From Eonycteris spelaea (lineage: Eukaryota > Chordata > Mammalia > Chiroptera > Pteropodidae): a stretch of DNA of 64,000 bases. Numbering within the stretch: the first letter of the stretch is position 1; every line of letters starts with the position of its first letter. The stretch is taken from assembly GCA_003508835.1 (NCBI GenBank), contig PUFA01000081.1, forward strand, positions 5,766,001 through 5,830,000, given 5' to 3'. Under the pieces are notes generated by a model that did no database searches, was not told where the DNA came from, and saw only the letters and a list, made by a program, of their open reading frames with translations. Below, piece by piece: positions 1 to 10,477 of this stretch. The position numbers and the translations under genes are program-made.

Positions 1-462
1 GTGATCTCTATCAAAATCCCAATGGCACTCTTTACAAAAATAGACCAATCCTAAAATTCATATAGCACCACAAAAAAATACATAACTAAAGCAATCTTGA
101 GCAATAAGAACAAAGCTAAAGGCATCTCACTTTTTTATTTTCAAAATATATTGCAACGCTACAGTAATCAAAACAGTACGGGATTGGCACAAAAACAGAT
201 ATATAAGTCAATGGAACAGAATATAGAGCCCAGAAATAAATTCATGCATCTAGGTCAACTGATCTTCAACCTGGATGTCAAGAACACACAATGGGGAAAA
301 AAAATAGTCTCTTCGATAAATGGTGTTGAAAAACTGGACATCCACATGCAGAAGAATGAGATTGGATCTTTATCTCACACCTCAAAGTATTTTAAGTCAA
401 CTCAAAATGTGTTAAACACTTAAACATGAGATCTGAAACCAGAAAACTACTAGAAGAAAACA
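1..462 (+). mobile_element. L1 LINE fragment, ORF2 C-terminal part
   Basis: Decayed LINE-1 ORF2. The stretch reads as ORF2-like peptide in pieces, including ATVIK/HKNRHI-like and INGVEKLDIHMQKNE-like segments that correspond to the conserved region downstream of the reverse transcriptase. A 108-codon open frame covers 97-423, but the flanking frames carry stops and shifts. The left edge runs off the window. It is an inactive fossil with no 3' UTR or poly(A) visible. Confidence 0.8.
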
Positions 463-469
463 GAGGGGA

Positions 470-880
470 AATTTCTTGACATTATTATCTATTCAACAGA
501 TGTTTACTGAGACCCTGACTAGTCACTGGAGATATAAAATCAAGTAACATCTAGCCACGATCTTCACTGATCTCAGGGTCTAACCAGCATAATATTGAAC
601 TTAAAAGGTAGCAAATGCTAAAATCTCCACTAGTGAGGAAAGGTAATAGTTGGAAAGAATATATTCCAGTGTGTAAAATAATTTTATATTTGTAACATGT
701 AAAAAGTATTTGTTACTCAAACTAAAGGAAATTATGCATGAGGCTATACGGAGCTGTACTAATCCTCTGTTGGGAGCAGTGGGAAAAAATATTTTAGGAA
801 GGGTAGTCAGGGAAGGCTTCTGGAGGTGTGGAATTTAATGTGAGATGTGAGAGGAAAAAAAGAATCAGTCACGTGAATGA
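470..880 (-). mobile_element. L2-like LINE 3' region, antisense
   Basis: Begins with an antisense L2 3' end phrase (TTCAACAGATGTTTACTGAG, near 492) and continues to the typical antisense L2 internal phrase CAGGGAAGGCTTCTGGAGG near 810. Spacing matches one degraded L2 copy on the minus strand. Divergence is high and edges are approximate. Confidence 0.5.
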
Positions 881-1615
881 TAAGATATAACAATAACATT
901 ACCACAAATGTTCTAAAGTACCTACTTAGGTCAAATTGGCCAACCTTCAGGAAGACTGAGTTTTGTATTTGACATCCCTCACCTTCCTTTTCGGCCTCAT
1001 TTAGTCCCTTTTACCTCTTTAGATTGAGGTGTCCCTGTAGTCAGAATAACTGTCGTAATAAATGTTAGACTTGGTATGTTAAATCAACCAGGAGTTTCTG
1101 CAACTCTTAACACTACGAGCAAGACACAGAAAGGTGACTATAAATAGTATGCATAAATGTGCATTTAAAAGAGGGAGGGTTGATATCTAAATAAATATGC
1201 TTATGCATGCATAATATCTGGAAAAAATACACAAAGACATTGACAACCATGACTGATTCTGGGAGGAAATGAGATCTTAGGATCTGTAGTGGAAGAGACT
1301 GTCTTTTCACTGGCTACGCATTTGTAATGTGTTGCTGTTATTGTTTATTTGTTAACCACATACATGTATTACTCTTCCATTTTTAAGTTTAAAAAAAAAA
1401 GCCAAACAAAAAGAGGGCAATTGCTATAATCCCAAAGGAATGAAATACAAAGATTGAATTGAAGACTGTGGCATAGTGTGGGAAAATTATTTGAGGGTTT
1501 AGAGTACCTTAATTGAGAGTTGCTTCTATCTATTAGTAATTGCCTGGCACAGTGCTGGCAAGGTGCCTTTACTATGCAATGTTTAAGTTCATATAGACAT
1601 AAGATGTTATTTTAA
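881..1615. other. Unassigned AT-rich interval
   Basis: No gene or confidently named repeat. Positions about 1233-1400 resemble the tail of an old mammalian LINE (a GGGAGG motif followed by T-rich sequence and an A run), but I could not confirm a family. An isolated A run lies at 1390-1400. Confidence 0.4.
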
Positions 1616-1617
1616 TC

Positions 1618-1977
1618 AGCCTCAGTTGTCATAACAAAATAACAAAGACTGGGTCACTTAAAGAACAGAAATGTATTTCCTCACTGTTCTGGAAGCTAGA
1701 AGTCCAAGATCAAGGAACCAACACGGTCAGTTCTTGGAGAGAGCTCTCCTCCTGGCTTGTAATCATCTTCTCACTGTGTCCTCACATGACATGCAGAGAG
1801 AAAATAAGCTTTCTGGTGTCTCTTCTTCTAAGGACACCAATCCTAAGAGATCAGGGCTTCACCTCATGACTGTATCTAACCCTAATAACCTCTCAAAGAT
1901 TCCATTTCCAAAATCATGACATTTTGGGTTAAGGCTTCAACATAGAAATTTTAGGGGGGCACAATTCAGCCCATGTC
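1618..1977 (-). mobile_element. MaLR (ERVL-MaLR) solo LTR, MLT1A-like
   Basis: Antisense copy of a mammalian apparent LTR retrotransposon LTR. Hallmark phrases are GACTGGGTCACTTAAAGAAC, TTCTGGAAGCTAGAAGTCC, CTAAGGACACCAATC and the terminal CACAATTCAGCCCATGTCA. In sense orientation these give the usual order: TG start, 'ATATGTTGAAGCC'-like U3 and a 3' 'GTTTAAG' region. It is a solo LTR with no internal sequence next to it. An 82-codon open frame inside is incidental. Confidence 0.8.
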
Positions 1978-2099
1978 AAATACGTATATGTAAAGATGCA
2001 TCTTAAGAAGTCAAGATGAATATTTGATCCCATTGATATAGGAAAAAGGCATGAGAACTACACAAGGTGACTAAGTATTAAACCAGGTTGTATTCAGAC

Positions 2100-2560
2100 T
2101 GAAACATGCTCCTAGACAGGGGAACCTGGCTAATTGGCCATATGGCCAGAGCATAGGGAACCTACAGAACAAAGGAAGGTTCCTGCAGAAATTACTAATA
2201 ACTTTTACCCATACTTTTAATACTGCATACCAATACCGTGAAAGAAAAACAGGAAAACAAAGACTTTAAGCTGAAATTTTCATAGAAACTAAGAATCAGA
2301 TATAAACTGAATTCCTCAAACATTTGAGGGTCTGATTCTCTGGCTTTGAGAGGAGATCACATCTCTGTCTGTGAAGTGTTATTCTTTCTGTAATAAACTT
2401 GCCTTTTGTCTCTGACTCTGGCTCACACTTTAATTTTTTCCTGCACAGAGTCAAAGACCTTCTCTTCGCAGGGTATAGGGCTTGAGTCCCCACTTGAGGA
2501 GATTCACCCCATCCTGCATCACCATCAAATACATTTACCTTATAGACATGGGTCTAATTT
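2100..2560 (+). mobile_element. Possible ERV1-type LTR (3' part)
   Basis: Contains a polyadenylation-like AATAAACTTGCCTTTTG (2392-2410) followed by a CT-rich stretch and a GGCTTGAGTCCCC element, as in the R/U5 end of gamma-type endogenous retrovirus LTRs. Upstream, AACCTGGCTAATTGGCC is also LTR-like. No internal viral sequence or second LTR is seen. It could be an unrelated AATAAA-containing unique sequence. Confidence 0.35.
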
Positions 2561-3905
2561 AGAGAGCTAGTTCTTAAAGAATGCTTCGTGTAGTTTTACA
2601 CCCAACCTTTTATCAGAAATGAGTAGATATAGAGGGTTGAGTATGGAACCTGGCAGGAGAAAATGCTTTTTTGCCCTCTGTACCCAAGAAGATACAGAAT
2701 GGAAACTAAGTAGGCTCACTAAGAAAATACAAAGAGGGTAATAAGGAAAGCCTTATTGCTACTTGCTTTTGTTTCCCCTTCTATCAAAAGGTAGAAAACT
2801 ACCCTATAAAACTAAAAATGCCATCTGTGCTGTTGCTTCTGGGAATCGCTTAATTGATAATACACCAGGAAACAAAATAAAGTGTGCTTCTAATTCACTC
2901 AGCACAGTCCCACCTCAGGAATCTCAAAGACATAGGGAGCATGTATTATGCCTAATTTGGAAGTTTAAACTCTTCTTCCTGCATCAGATTTGATTACCTA
3001 ATATTTGAAACATCTCACCACTATTATGAGCCCATCTAGCAAATACGTGGCCTTGTTTCAAACCTGACTTTAAAATTATCGCTGCCCTGGAGTCTTTCTG
3101 TTCCTAGCAGTCCTCGCAGATAGAACATTGGAGGTCTAATGTATTTCCCTTAACACATTTTCCCGTAGTTCTATAAAAGGTCCATTTTGTAAAAAAGGCA
3201 ACATGTGTTTCCTCAGAACTGAAGACAAAGTTACATGCAAAGAGAAATTAACAGTATGGAAGCTATCTAGAAAACTAAATGCAATCTCTTTTTATTGCAA
3301 CTCACTCCTGAGTTCCATTGAAACTGACAAGCCTAAGATCAATATTCCATCAGCCCGGCCATCTCAACACCTTGAGATCAACTGCCAACCTGCCAGCCTC
3401 CTATACAATAGGAAGCTATTGACCCAGGAGGGCCTGCTGCAGATATGGCCATGTTCCCTTCTGTTAATCTGGTCCCTCCTGATAACCCAGACTTGGCAGG
3501 CAGAAAGATCTTTTATCAGTTCATTATCTGCCAGATAGAGAATTCTATAACAGCACAATTGGTGCTTCAAAATATATACTGAGTCATTCAAACCAAGTTT
3601 TCAGACCCTTAGAATTCCAAGGTTCTTTGGATAATTCTGTTCTATAAAGTACTTACTTCAATCTGTGACTGCACAATCAAAAAATTGAATACTTTGATTT
3701 GTGATTTAGGTTTATCTCCAAGGTCTTGAATCTTCAATATTGGGAACAGGCGATTTTTTTTTCTTTCCCATGGGTCTGTTTTTATTTGCAGCCCATACAT
3801 GCTATCCATGGGGCAAGCCATGGCAAAAATTATTTTAAAAAATAGAAAATGAGAAAGTAAAAAAATGATCACAGTATTAGGTACTGTAACCCAAGTTTGT
3901 GGGGC
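2561..3905. other. Unassigned interval, no gene or named repeat
   Basis: About 1.3 kb without a recognisable exon, RNA gene or repeat. Short overlapping open frames on both strands (up to 111 codons at 3203-3538) lack protein-like composition and conserved motifs. It could hold very old repeats or regulatory sequence. Confidence 0.4.
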
Positions 3906-3907
3906 AA

Positions 3908-4115
3908 TAGTAGCTGTCTGTATGTTTTACTTACTATGTACCAGGCACTAATCTTAATGCTTTACACATTTCCACTCATTTCATCCTCAGAGCAATGTAG
4001 AAGGTGGGTACCATTTTTACAGATAAGGGAAATGGAGGACAGAGAGATTAAGTAACTTGCCCAAAATACAAAAGGTTGGGACATATATTTCAAGGAGGCT
4101 TCTCATTAGCTTTAA
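3908..4115 (-). mobile_element. MIR SINE, antisense
   Basis: Ancient tRNA-derived core-SINE on the minus strand. Antisense MIR phrases run in order: TTACTATGTACCAGGCACTA, CATTTTTACAGATAAGGGAAATGGAG and TTAAGTAACTTGCCCAAAAT. The tRNA-like end is degraded. Confidence 0.8.
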
Positions 4116-4161
4116 CCCAAACACCAACCCCCATTTCACGTCTTAAAGATTTTGGAGGAGG

Positions 4162-4165
<4 letters not shown>

Positions 4166-4196
<31 letters not shown>
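4166..4196 (+). repeat. Poly(A) tract, 31 A
   Basis: Uninterrupted run of 31 adenines. I see no recognisable SINE, LINE or processed transcript directly upstream (a MIR fossil ends about 50 bases before), so it may be a mononucleotide microsatellite rather than a retroposon tail. Confidence 0.95.
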
Positions 4197-4199
<3 letters not shown>

Positions 4200-4289
4200 C
4201 TCCTAGGAGAAAAAAAGCAATTGAACATAGTATACCTAAAATTCTTGGTGCTTTTATGGAAAACCAGTGAAGACACCCAGTCTGCATAA

Positions 4290-4440
4290 GAGCAACCAGT
4301 CCTTACACACAGTAGATATTCAGTGAATACTGTGGAAGGAAGCATGGAAGGGACAGATGGAGAGAAGGAAGGAGGTAGGGAGGGAGGAAGGAGAGAGGGA
4401 AGAAAGGAGAGAGGGAGGAAAGGGGAAAACAAGGGAGTCG
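4290..4440 (+). repeat. L2 3' tip plus GA-rich purine tract
   Basis: Positions 4296-4345 resemble the L2 3' terminus (CACACAGTAGATATTCAGTG). They are followed by a roughly 95-base imperfect (GGGA/GAAG)n purine tract to 4440. L2 3' ends commonly carry short tandem repeats that expand. The purine strand is plus. Confidence 0.6.
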
Positions 4441-4516
4441 GGGAGCAAGCGAGGGAGTGAAGACTCCAGTAATGTTTCTAAACTAATGCAGTCTCTGCAA
4501 AGCCCCTCGCAGAAAC

Positions 4517-4913
4517 ATGGCCTCTGATGAAAAAAACAAAAAGGTGTCTTCTCACTTGTCTCAAAATTTTCCTAGACCCCTGTATCCATTCCCACAAAAT
4601 TAGTGCCTGGCTGACTCATTCACTTCTTATCTGTGAACTAATGTCATCCAATGTCCATGGATCTACCTTCTGCTTGCCTCTGCAGAGTCTGCACCCACAC
4701 AACATCCTATCTGGTCCCCCTACCTTTCCCAGGGTCCAGGCAGTCAGAACTATGTATGTGGGGCAGACCCACAAGCCTCTGAAGTGGGTCAAGCTGACTG
4801 TACATGATTACCACACCAGTGATTTTACTGTCACCAACTCTGGGAAGTTCATCCACTGCTTCTGCATTCCCAACAAGAGAAATCTTACACCAACATTCAA
4901 GTACAGGAAGTGA
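4517..4913 (+). pseudogene. Possible retropseudogene relic, parent unknown
   Basis: An ATG at 4517 opens a short frame beginning MASDEKNKK that stops after 27 codons. In another frame 4527-4913 stays open for 128 codons, unusually long here. Its C-terminal 55 residues have ordinary protein-like composition (AVRTMYVGQTHKPLKWVKL, then VHDYHTSDFTVTNSGKF, ending FKYRK and stop). I do not recognise the protein. There is no clear poly(A) after the stop and no splice evidence. It may be a decayed processed pseudogene, or chance. An intact gene is unlikely because the candidate start and the good C-terminal stretch lie in different frames. Confidence 0.2.
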
Positions 4914-5404
4914 GCAATGTGATAGATACAAGCAGTTGAAGTGAGTCAAGATCCTTAGATATATCAAGCTACTCCCTGCCACTAACTTGCTGTAAGTCTC
5001 TTCCTTTCTATAAAAAGAGGCCATTGGACTACTCAGAGAGAGCAAACATGTGCCACCATGCCTGGTCCAAGGATGGCATCACTAATGAATGATTTTCCAC
5101 TGAGCCAGAATTGTCACATTTCTTCTCAATAGACAAGCATTATCAATAAACCAAACCTGGCACACTGGCTTAAGCCTCTTTGCCACCTAAAATCCAATAA
5201 TACTGAAGATCTTTTCTATCGATTAACTTGTTCCATATTGTGTTAAAATCAGAGACAACTGATTATTAAAAATCACTACTCACTTGCTCATCTCTGGCAT
5301 TCTTCTCATTCTCTGTATCTTGTCAGAAGCTATCAAATAAATTTGTCTACACGTAGTCTCAGAAGCTAGAAATGTAGTTTGTCAGGATCAGGAAATTTGG
5401 AATA
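4914..5404. other. Unassigned interval
   Basis: No gene, RNA gene or recognisable repeat found in this stretch on either strand. Confidence 0.4.
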
Positions 5405-5485
5405 TGTTAATTGATTCATTCACTCAAACTCACTCAACAAATTTTTTTCCAGTAGCACCCATGTGCCAGGTTCAGCCAGATTCTC
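5405..5485 (-). mobile_element. L2 3' end fragment, antisense
   Basis: TTGATTCATTCACTCAAACTC followed by ACTCAACAAATTTTTTTCC and CATGTGCCAGGTTC matches the reverse complement of the L2 3' terminus with its (TGAA)n tail. Confidence 0.6.
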
Positions 5486-6190
5486 CCTTGATGATTGCTC
5501 ATCCATTTGGGTAGGAGTTCTTATTCTAGCTTGGTTCTGTTATTTCCAGTGAAGGACATTTTTCTTAACAGAAGACACTGAAGTGCTTGAGTCTGGCTGG
5601 TAATCTTTTTGTGCTTTCCTTTTAAACTGCTACTCTCCCAGGGAAATGTCCCCCAAGCAGTCCCCAGTACCTCATCATAAACAGATGCATTAGATAGGGT
5701 TTGGGCGTGGCCACCCCCAACATGGTAACAGAACACTTCTGAGTTCCTAAAGTAGAAATCTAGGAAGAGGGTAGAAGACTCAGAAGTGTTATAAGGGGAG
5801 CTAAAGTTTAATTTTGCTGACTTTTACATTTTGTCTGCGTTAAAGTACATACTTGCCTATACACTGCACACCTCACTCACCAAAAGAAGGGTGCATAACC
5901 CAAAGTCATGCCTAAATAATGATGAAAATCAAAATAAATGACTTCAAGAAGCTCAATCACTTTTTTCAAATATCTGAAGGGCACTCAGGGGCCAAAAAGC
6001 CCAGTTGGCTCTATGCCTATCATGTGCCAAGTACAATGCTGAGGTACAAATGGTCATCAAAGGGCAGAAGGTATGAAGGAATCATGTCTGACTAAATGCA
6101 AAGAGCATTTTAACAGAGCAGCCCAGAGAGAGAAAAGACTCCTCAAGGAGTAAGGAGCTTCCCAGTTTGAAGAGGTAATCACGTAGGGGT
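5486..6190. other. Unassigned interval
   Basis: No supported feature. Around 6010-6040, CTATCATGTGCCAAGTACAATGC is reminiscent of an antisense L2/MIR terminus but too short to call. Confidence 0.35.
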
Positions 6191-6194
6191 GTAA

Positions 6195-6300
6195 GTAGAA
6201 AAAGGGGAGGGTACATGCTAGTCTTGTTCATCTCTATAACCTCGGTGCCTGACACATAGTAGGTGCTCAATAAATACTTCTAAAAGAGGAAAGGGAAGGG
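6195..6300 (+). mobile_element. L2 3' end fragment
   Basis: Carries the L2 3' signature GACACATAGTAGGTGCTCAA TAAATAC at 6252-6280, preceded by CTTGTTCATCTCTATAACC. Sense orientation. Confidence 0.75.
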
Positions 6301-6790
6301 AATATAACAAACAGAAACAAATTAACAGTACTGATTCTTGACGGAATTCTTGCTGAGAGAGTGGTTGAACTAAACGACTGGTACCTCCTATTTCTGAAGT
6401 TCTGTGATTCTAAGTAGAAATAAATCTTCAAAAACCTAACCCAAGGTTTCTGAACAAGGACCAATGTGACTTCTAAATGAAAGAGTGCCTCCTACTGGAC
6501 GTATCCTTCTCATCTCTGAGTTTTGCTGTTTCATCAGCTCTTGCAATGGAAAGGCAGCAGCCTACCTTCTCATACAAATTCTTTCTAGATCTTAATGATG
6601 ACACTAGAGCCTGTGTGCCACACCCTGGTCTTAAGAGTCAGCCATAGGAAAGTAATGTTGTCATAAGCATTGAAAACACTGCTGGTCAGAATACTCCAGT
6701 CTAGGCTTTGTTGCTACCAATTTCCCTCTATCCACAGATAGTATCTGTGCCATGCCTACAAGAAAGCCAAACTTCATTCCATTCTACGAA
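6301..6790. other. Unassigned interval
   Basis: No gene found. Positions 6365-6420 (ACCTCCTATTTCTGAAGTTC) resemble a phrase common in old mammalian repeats, but the family cannot be fixed by eye. Confidence 0.35.
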
Positions 6791-6890
6791 GCAAGTCAAT
6801 TAACTCGTCACACAGCCACTGAGTAAAGGAAGCAGGACTCTTCTTCCAAGCCCATCTGACTCCAAAGACCGGGTTCCTAGCTGCAAGCTA
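6791..6890 (-). mobile_element. MIR SINE fragment, antisense
   Basis: Antisense MIR head region: GTCACACAGCCACTGAGTAA, then CATCTGACTCCAAAGACC. The rest of the SINE is lost or too diverged. Confidence 0.55.
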
Positions 6891-7444
6891 CGCAGCATCC
6901 AGGTGCACTCACTCAGGCAGGTCTACAGGATTCAGGAGGCTTGGATCACATGGGAAGCCACCCACAGGGGAACCTTGTTTTCAGCATATCATAACTCCAG
7001 CCCATGGCCTGTGCTGTGCACTCAGAACAAAATAGTCTCCCTTTTGCTCAAGCAAGAACAAAGGAGCTGAATTTCATTTTCTGAGCAGCACATTTCAGGC
7101 TATAAAAATTCTAATAGGAGAATTCAAACTTTTTAGATGATGTCTAAGTAAAGAGCATGCTCTAGATTGCTGCAATTTAACTTTTGGACTCATTTCCTTC
7201 AATAACCCCTTAACAGGGTTCTGTTAAAATAAGACATTGCTAGAACAACACAACCAGGAAGCAGTTTAAAACACAAGACCAAGCCTTGAACAAACAGACT
7301 GTAGAAAGCTCTTCACCCTCTTCCCCTCCAAATCAACCCAGATTCACCTGTGTGAATTCCATACCGCTCGGATCTCCACCCTGGCTCTGCTTGTTTTACA
7401 CACTAGGACTTGACTTTACATGTGTACTCACCTCCTTGGATACT
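6891..7444. other. Unassigned interval
   Basis: No supported gene or repeat. Contains a weak AT-rich section (7100-7200) and a short open frame at 7286-7474 without protein-like features. Confidence 0.4.
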
Positions 7445-7535
7445 TGGCATGTTCCTCTGGGGCAGAGACCATAGTTTATTTGTCTCTATGATCCTCAGTG
7501 TCTAGTCCAGTGGCTCACCCAGAGCACTCTCCCAA
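7445..7535 (+). mobile_element. L2 3' end fragment
   Basis: GGCAGAGACCATAGTTTATT then CTAGTCCAGTGGCTCACCCA matches the 3' UTR of L2 in sense orientation. It is truncated just before the terminal repeat by the LTR that starts near 7557. Confidence 0.55.
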
Positions 7536-7556
7536 AGTGAGTTAGCTGTAAAGGCT

Positions 7557-8098
7557 GCTGTCCTGGTCTGCCATAGCAGAATACTGCAGACTAGGTGGCT
7601 TCAACAACAGTCATTTATTTTCTCACAGTTCTGGAGGTTGGAAATCTAAGATCAAGGTGCCAGCATGGTTGGTTTCTGATGAGGCCTCTCTTCCCTTCCT
7701 GCTTGCAGATGCCCCCTTTCATTGAGTCCTCATACAGCCTTTCCTCTGTGTGTTGAGAGAGAGAGAGAGAGATTAGTGGGTTTGTTTTTTTTTTTAATTT
7801 TTTTAATACCTGCAGCACCTGGTTTTCCTAAGTGGTCTCCTATCCAAGTACTAACCTGGCCCAGCCCTGCTTAGCTTCCAAGATCAGATGAGATTGGGTG
7901 CATTCTGGGTGGCGTGGCTGTAGACTGGTCTCTCTTCTTTTTATAAGGCACCAGTCCTATTCAATTAGGGTCCTGCTCTTATGACCTCAGTTACCTTAAT
8001 TATCTTCTTAAAGGCCACATCTGCAAATATAGTCATATTAGGGGTTAGGATTCAATATATGAATCTTGAGGTAGGGGGACATGTTTCAGTCCATTACA
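7557..8098 (-). mobile_element. MaLR solo LTR (MLT1A-like), interrupted
   Basis: Antisense MaLR LTR in two pieces, 7557-7784 and 7926-8098. Phrases: CCATAGCAGAATACTGCAGA, TTCTCACAGTTCTGGAGG, then after the break TTATAAGGCACCAGTCCTAT, ATGACCTCAGTTACC, and the end TTTCAGTCCATTACA. A (GA)n run at 7754-7773 sits in the usual CT-rich position of this LTR. A 5S-derived SINE separates the halves, so the LTR is older. Confidence 0.85.
7785..7925 (-). mobile_element. 5S rRNA-derived SINE (MEG-RS-like), copy 1
   Basis: The complement reads as a near-complete 5S rRNA from GTCTACAGCCACGCC (5' end at 7925) through A-box-like AAGCTAAGCAGGG and C-box-like GGATAGGAGACC to GGTGCTGCAGG near 7808, followed by an A-rich tail (T-rich on this strand, 7785-7807). 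The internal RNA polymerase III promoter is thus largely preserved. It sits inside a MaLR LTR, and no clean target duplication is visible. The A-rich tail and substitutions shared with two other copies favour a SINE over a 5S pseudogene. MEG-RS and MEG-RL are the 5S SINE families described from fruit bats. Confidence 0.88.
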
Positions 8099-8104
8099 GA
8101 TGCT

Positions 8105-8205
8105 ATCACTATTTTCACTATCATCTTACTCATCTCTGAATTTCCTGTGCTAGTATGAACCCAATACAGAGTAGAAGTTCCAATGAGTGTTTACTAAATG
8201 AATCC
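8105..8205 (+). mobile_element. L2 3' end fragment
   Basis: CTCATCTCTGAATTTCCTG, then AATACAGAGTAGAAGTTCCA ATGAGTG and ACTAAATGAATC correspond to the L2 3' terminus in sense orientation, moderately decayed. Confidence 0.55.
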
Positions 8206-9374
8206 CATGCCATGCACCCACCAGCTAGCACTCATTGTAGTAGCCTTGTGCCATACAGGACCCAAACAAACAGCTACGGTGCTATAAAAATATAAGTTTC
8301 CTGAGTCTAGAAGGAGGCACTCATCCACTCATTCAAGCTGAAGATATTTATGGAAGATGCAAAAAATGAAAATGAGATCTGTCAAAAGAGAGAGAAAATG
8401 AATGCAAATGAACGAATCAATTAATCAATCAAGGTGTGCTGTGTGTGGGATTCAGAGGTGGTTGCAGCTGGTTTTTCTGCTGGCCCTTGACCTTACAAGC
8501 TGAAGCACCTTGTTTGTAGTTTCGCTCTTCAATTGGTTCATCAGACACACCATTTGGGGATTATAAATCATGAAAACTGGCTCTTACCGTCAGAATCACA
8601 AACGCTTTTCATGTAGATGAGGGTAATTTGCAAAATAATTAGGACAACAGACATTAATTGTATTTAGATATTGATTCTAATGCCAATATTATGTACATAC
8701 ATTAAACATGAATATCATGTTTCACACATAACTTCTAATTCATCCAGTTATTGGAGAAAGAAGGATAAATCCCTGTTCATGGAATTAACTGGACTTCTTA
8801 TTGACTCTTTTATTGTCGAAAAATTAATATCTTGTGAGAAAGGATTGTGTGGCCTGGGAAAGAGCCATTTCAAGGTATGTTCTTTAGGGTCACATTGAAT
8901 GGATTCACATTCCTGTAGTGTCACTCCTTACTTGACTATGCCTAGTAAGGTATTTGTTATCTCTGTGACTCAGCTTCTCATCTGAAAAGTAGAGGCAGAA
9001 TAATGCCAATGATTGGATGTAATAGCATATGTGAGAGTTTTCTTGTATTTGAGAGCTGCAATATCCTATATCATCTATAAAACCTTTACCCTTTCTTCCT
9101 GAAGAGTTGCCACATATGACTGAGGGAGCCCACATACACTAGTCTTAAAGAAAAGAAAAATCATTGGAAGCTCTTTTCGCTCTAGCACTGACAGTCGAGG
9201 TTAAAAATTAAATTTTAAATGTGAATATATACTGTGAGTCAAACATGTCCCAATGACACGGAATTATGGGTCAAATTGTCACATTTTACCTGCAGGGACC
9301 AGTTGACTCATGATATAAAGATCACCAACAACTGGGAAGAGAAGTCTCTGCAGTGGTGCTGTGAGGAAAACGGG
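8206..9374. other. Unassigned interval
   Basis: About 1.2 kb with no recognisable gene or named repeat. Small open frames at 8671-8898 and 8905-9135 lack motifs. Confidence 0.4.
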
Positions 9375-9495
9375 ACTAGAGACATTAGGCAAATGAACCC
9401 AGGTAACACAGGTGTAAAGTGGTGGAGTCAAGATTTGAACCCAGGTCTGTGTGAAGGCAAATCCTGAAGGCTTACCCATTATGCTACAATATTTG
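9375..9495 (-). mobile_element. MIR SINE fragment, antisense
   Basis: Antisense MIR head: GTAACACAGGTGTAAAGTGG, GGAGTCAAGATTTGAACCCA (complement of the B box region) and CCCATTATGCTACAAT. Confidence 0.8.
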
Positions 9496-10061
9496 CCTGT
9501 TGAGTAAACAACACCCTGCTGGCCTTGCTTTTTCCAAGAAAAACCTTAAAGATGCTCTGAACAAGTTCGGGGCAGAAAATGGACCATCATATTACTGAGT
9601 ACACTTAGAATGCATGTAGCAAGAAGCTGAATTGCAAGCAATTCAGCCAATCCATAGGCTGCTGCTTCCTAAGATATCCAACAGCCAATCTGGACTAATA
9701 TTTCACTGAGGCTTCTCCATTTTGAATCGCATTGACCCAGCTCTGAGTGCACCTGCTCTGTGAGCATAGTGGTCAACATCTAGAACCAGAAGAAATAAAT
9801 TAGCCCTTCATCCAGGTGTTTTATGTTCATTAATGTGACATCATCTTATAAAGAACATGTTACGTTCAGAGCACTGCATGGGCCGTGTATCCGGTAGAAG
9901 ACTATCTAATTTTTCTTATCTTCCAAATATGTTGTACAACAGAAATATAAATATGGTCTCAGTCCTATAGAAATTGGTGGGAAAAAATGACAAGGGTTAT
10001 AAAACAAATGTCTCTGACTAATTTGCATTGAATTAGGAGGATTTGTTACTATTAATAACAT
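9496..10061. other. Unassigned interval
   Basis: No gene or named repeat. Balanced composition with several A/T-rich octamers. It could be unique sequence. Confidence 0.4.
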
Positions 10062-10462
10062 AATGAGGTAGCTTACTTTCATGGAGCACTAATGGCATGT
10101 CAAGTGATATAATGACTGTTTTATGTATACAGTATGTCCTTGAAAAATGAATTACTTAAATCAATATCATTTCGTTATAACGTTGATGAGTGCTATAGGA
10201 ACTTAACTTGTTTATATCAATTAGCTTATGGTAAAATTGGTTTCATTATATGTCGTTTTGCTTAAAGTCGCAGAAACTATCAGCAATGCTAAGTAAGGTC
10301 TTACTGTATTATCATCACATTTAATCCCTGAACAAATTCCCATTTGAGACACAAGGATTTGGGCACTGAAAGAGGCTGGTCACACAAGGAAGTGGCAAAG
10401 TCAGATTCAAACCCATGACCGCCTGACAGCAGAGCTCTAACTCAACTACATTAGTGACTTTT
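10062..10462 (-). mobile_element. MIR SINE, antisense, split by a MITE
   Basis: Left part 10062-10129 has antisense MIR 3' phrases (TTCATGGAGCACTAATGGCA, AAGTGATATAATGAC). Right part 10307-10462 has CACATTTAATCCCTGAACAA, GGTCACACAAGGAAGTGGCA and GATTCAAACCCATGACC, the antisense tRNA-like head. The two halves are collinear and interrupted exactly by a TA-flanked 177-bp element. Confidence 0.75.
10130..10306. mobile_element. Tc1/mariner (Tigger/pogo-type) MITE
   Basis: 177 bp bounded by imperfect terminal inverted repeats: CAGTATGTCCTT at the left and the complement of AAGGTCTTACTG at the right, matching at 10 of the first 12 positions. It is flanked by a TA dinucleotide on each side (10128-10129 and 10307-10308), the target duplication of this superfamily. 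There is no coding sequence, so it is non-autonomous. I do not assign a specific Repbase family. Confidence 0.8.
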
Positions 10463-10477
10463 CTATGTTCCTGTTAC

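Noticed and set aside
97..423. 108-codon open frame as a possible gene
   Set aside because: It is a remnant of L1 ORF2 and is bordered by disrupted L1 sequence.
2100..2560. Complete endogenous retrovirus
   Set aside because: Only LTR-like 3' features are visible. No second LTR, primer binding site or gag, pol or env sequence lies nearby.
4166..4196. Poly(A) as the tail of a processed pseudogene
   Set aside because: The sequence upstream is a MIR fossil and short unassigned DNA, with no transcript-like body. Probably a mononucleotide repeat.
9430..9445. tRNA gene, from a B-box-like sequence (GATTTGAACCC complement)
   Set aside because: It belongs to the tRNA-derived head of an antisense MIR. 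No cloverleaf can be formed.
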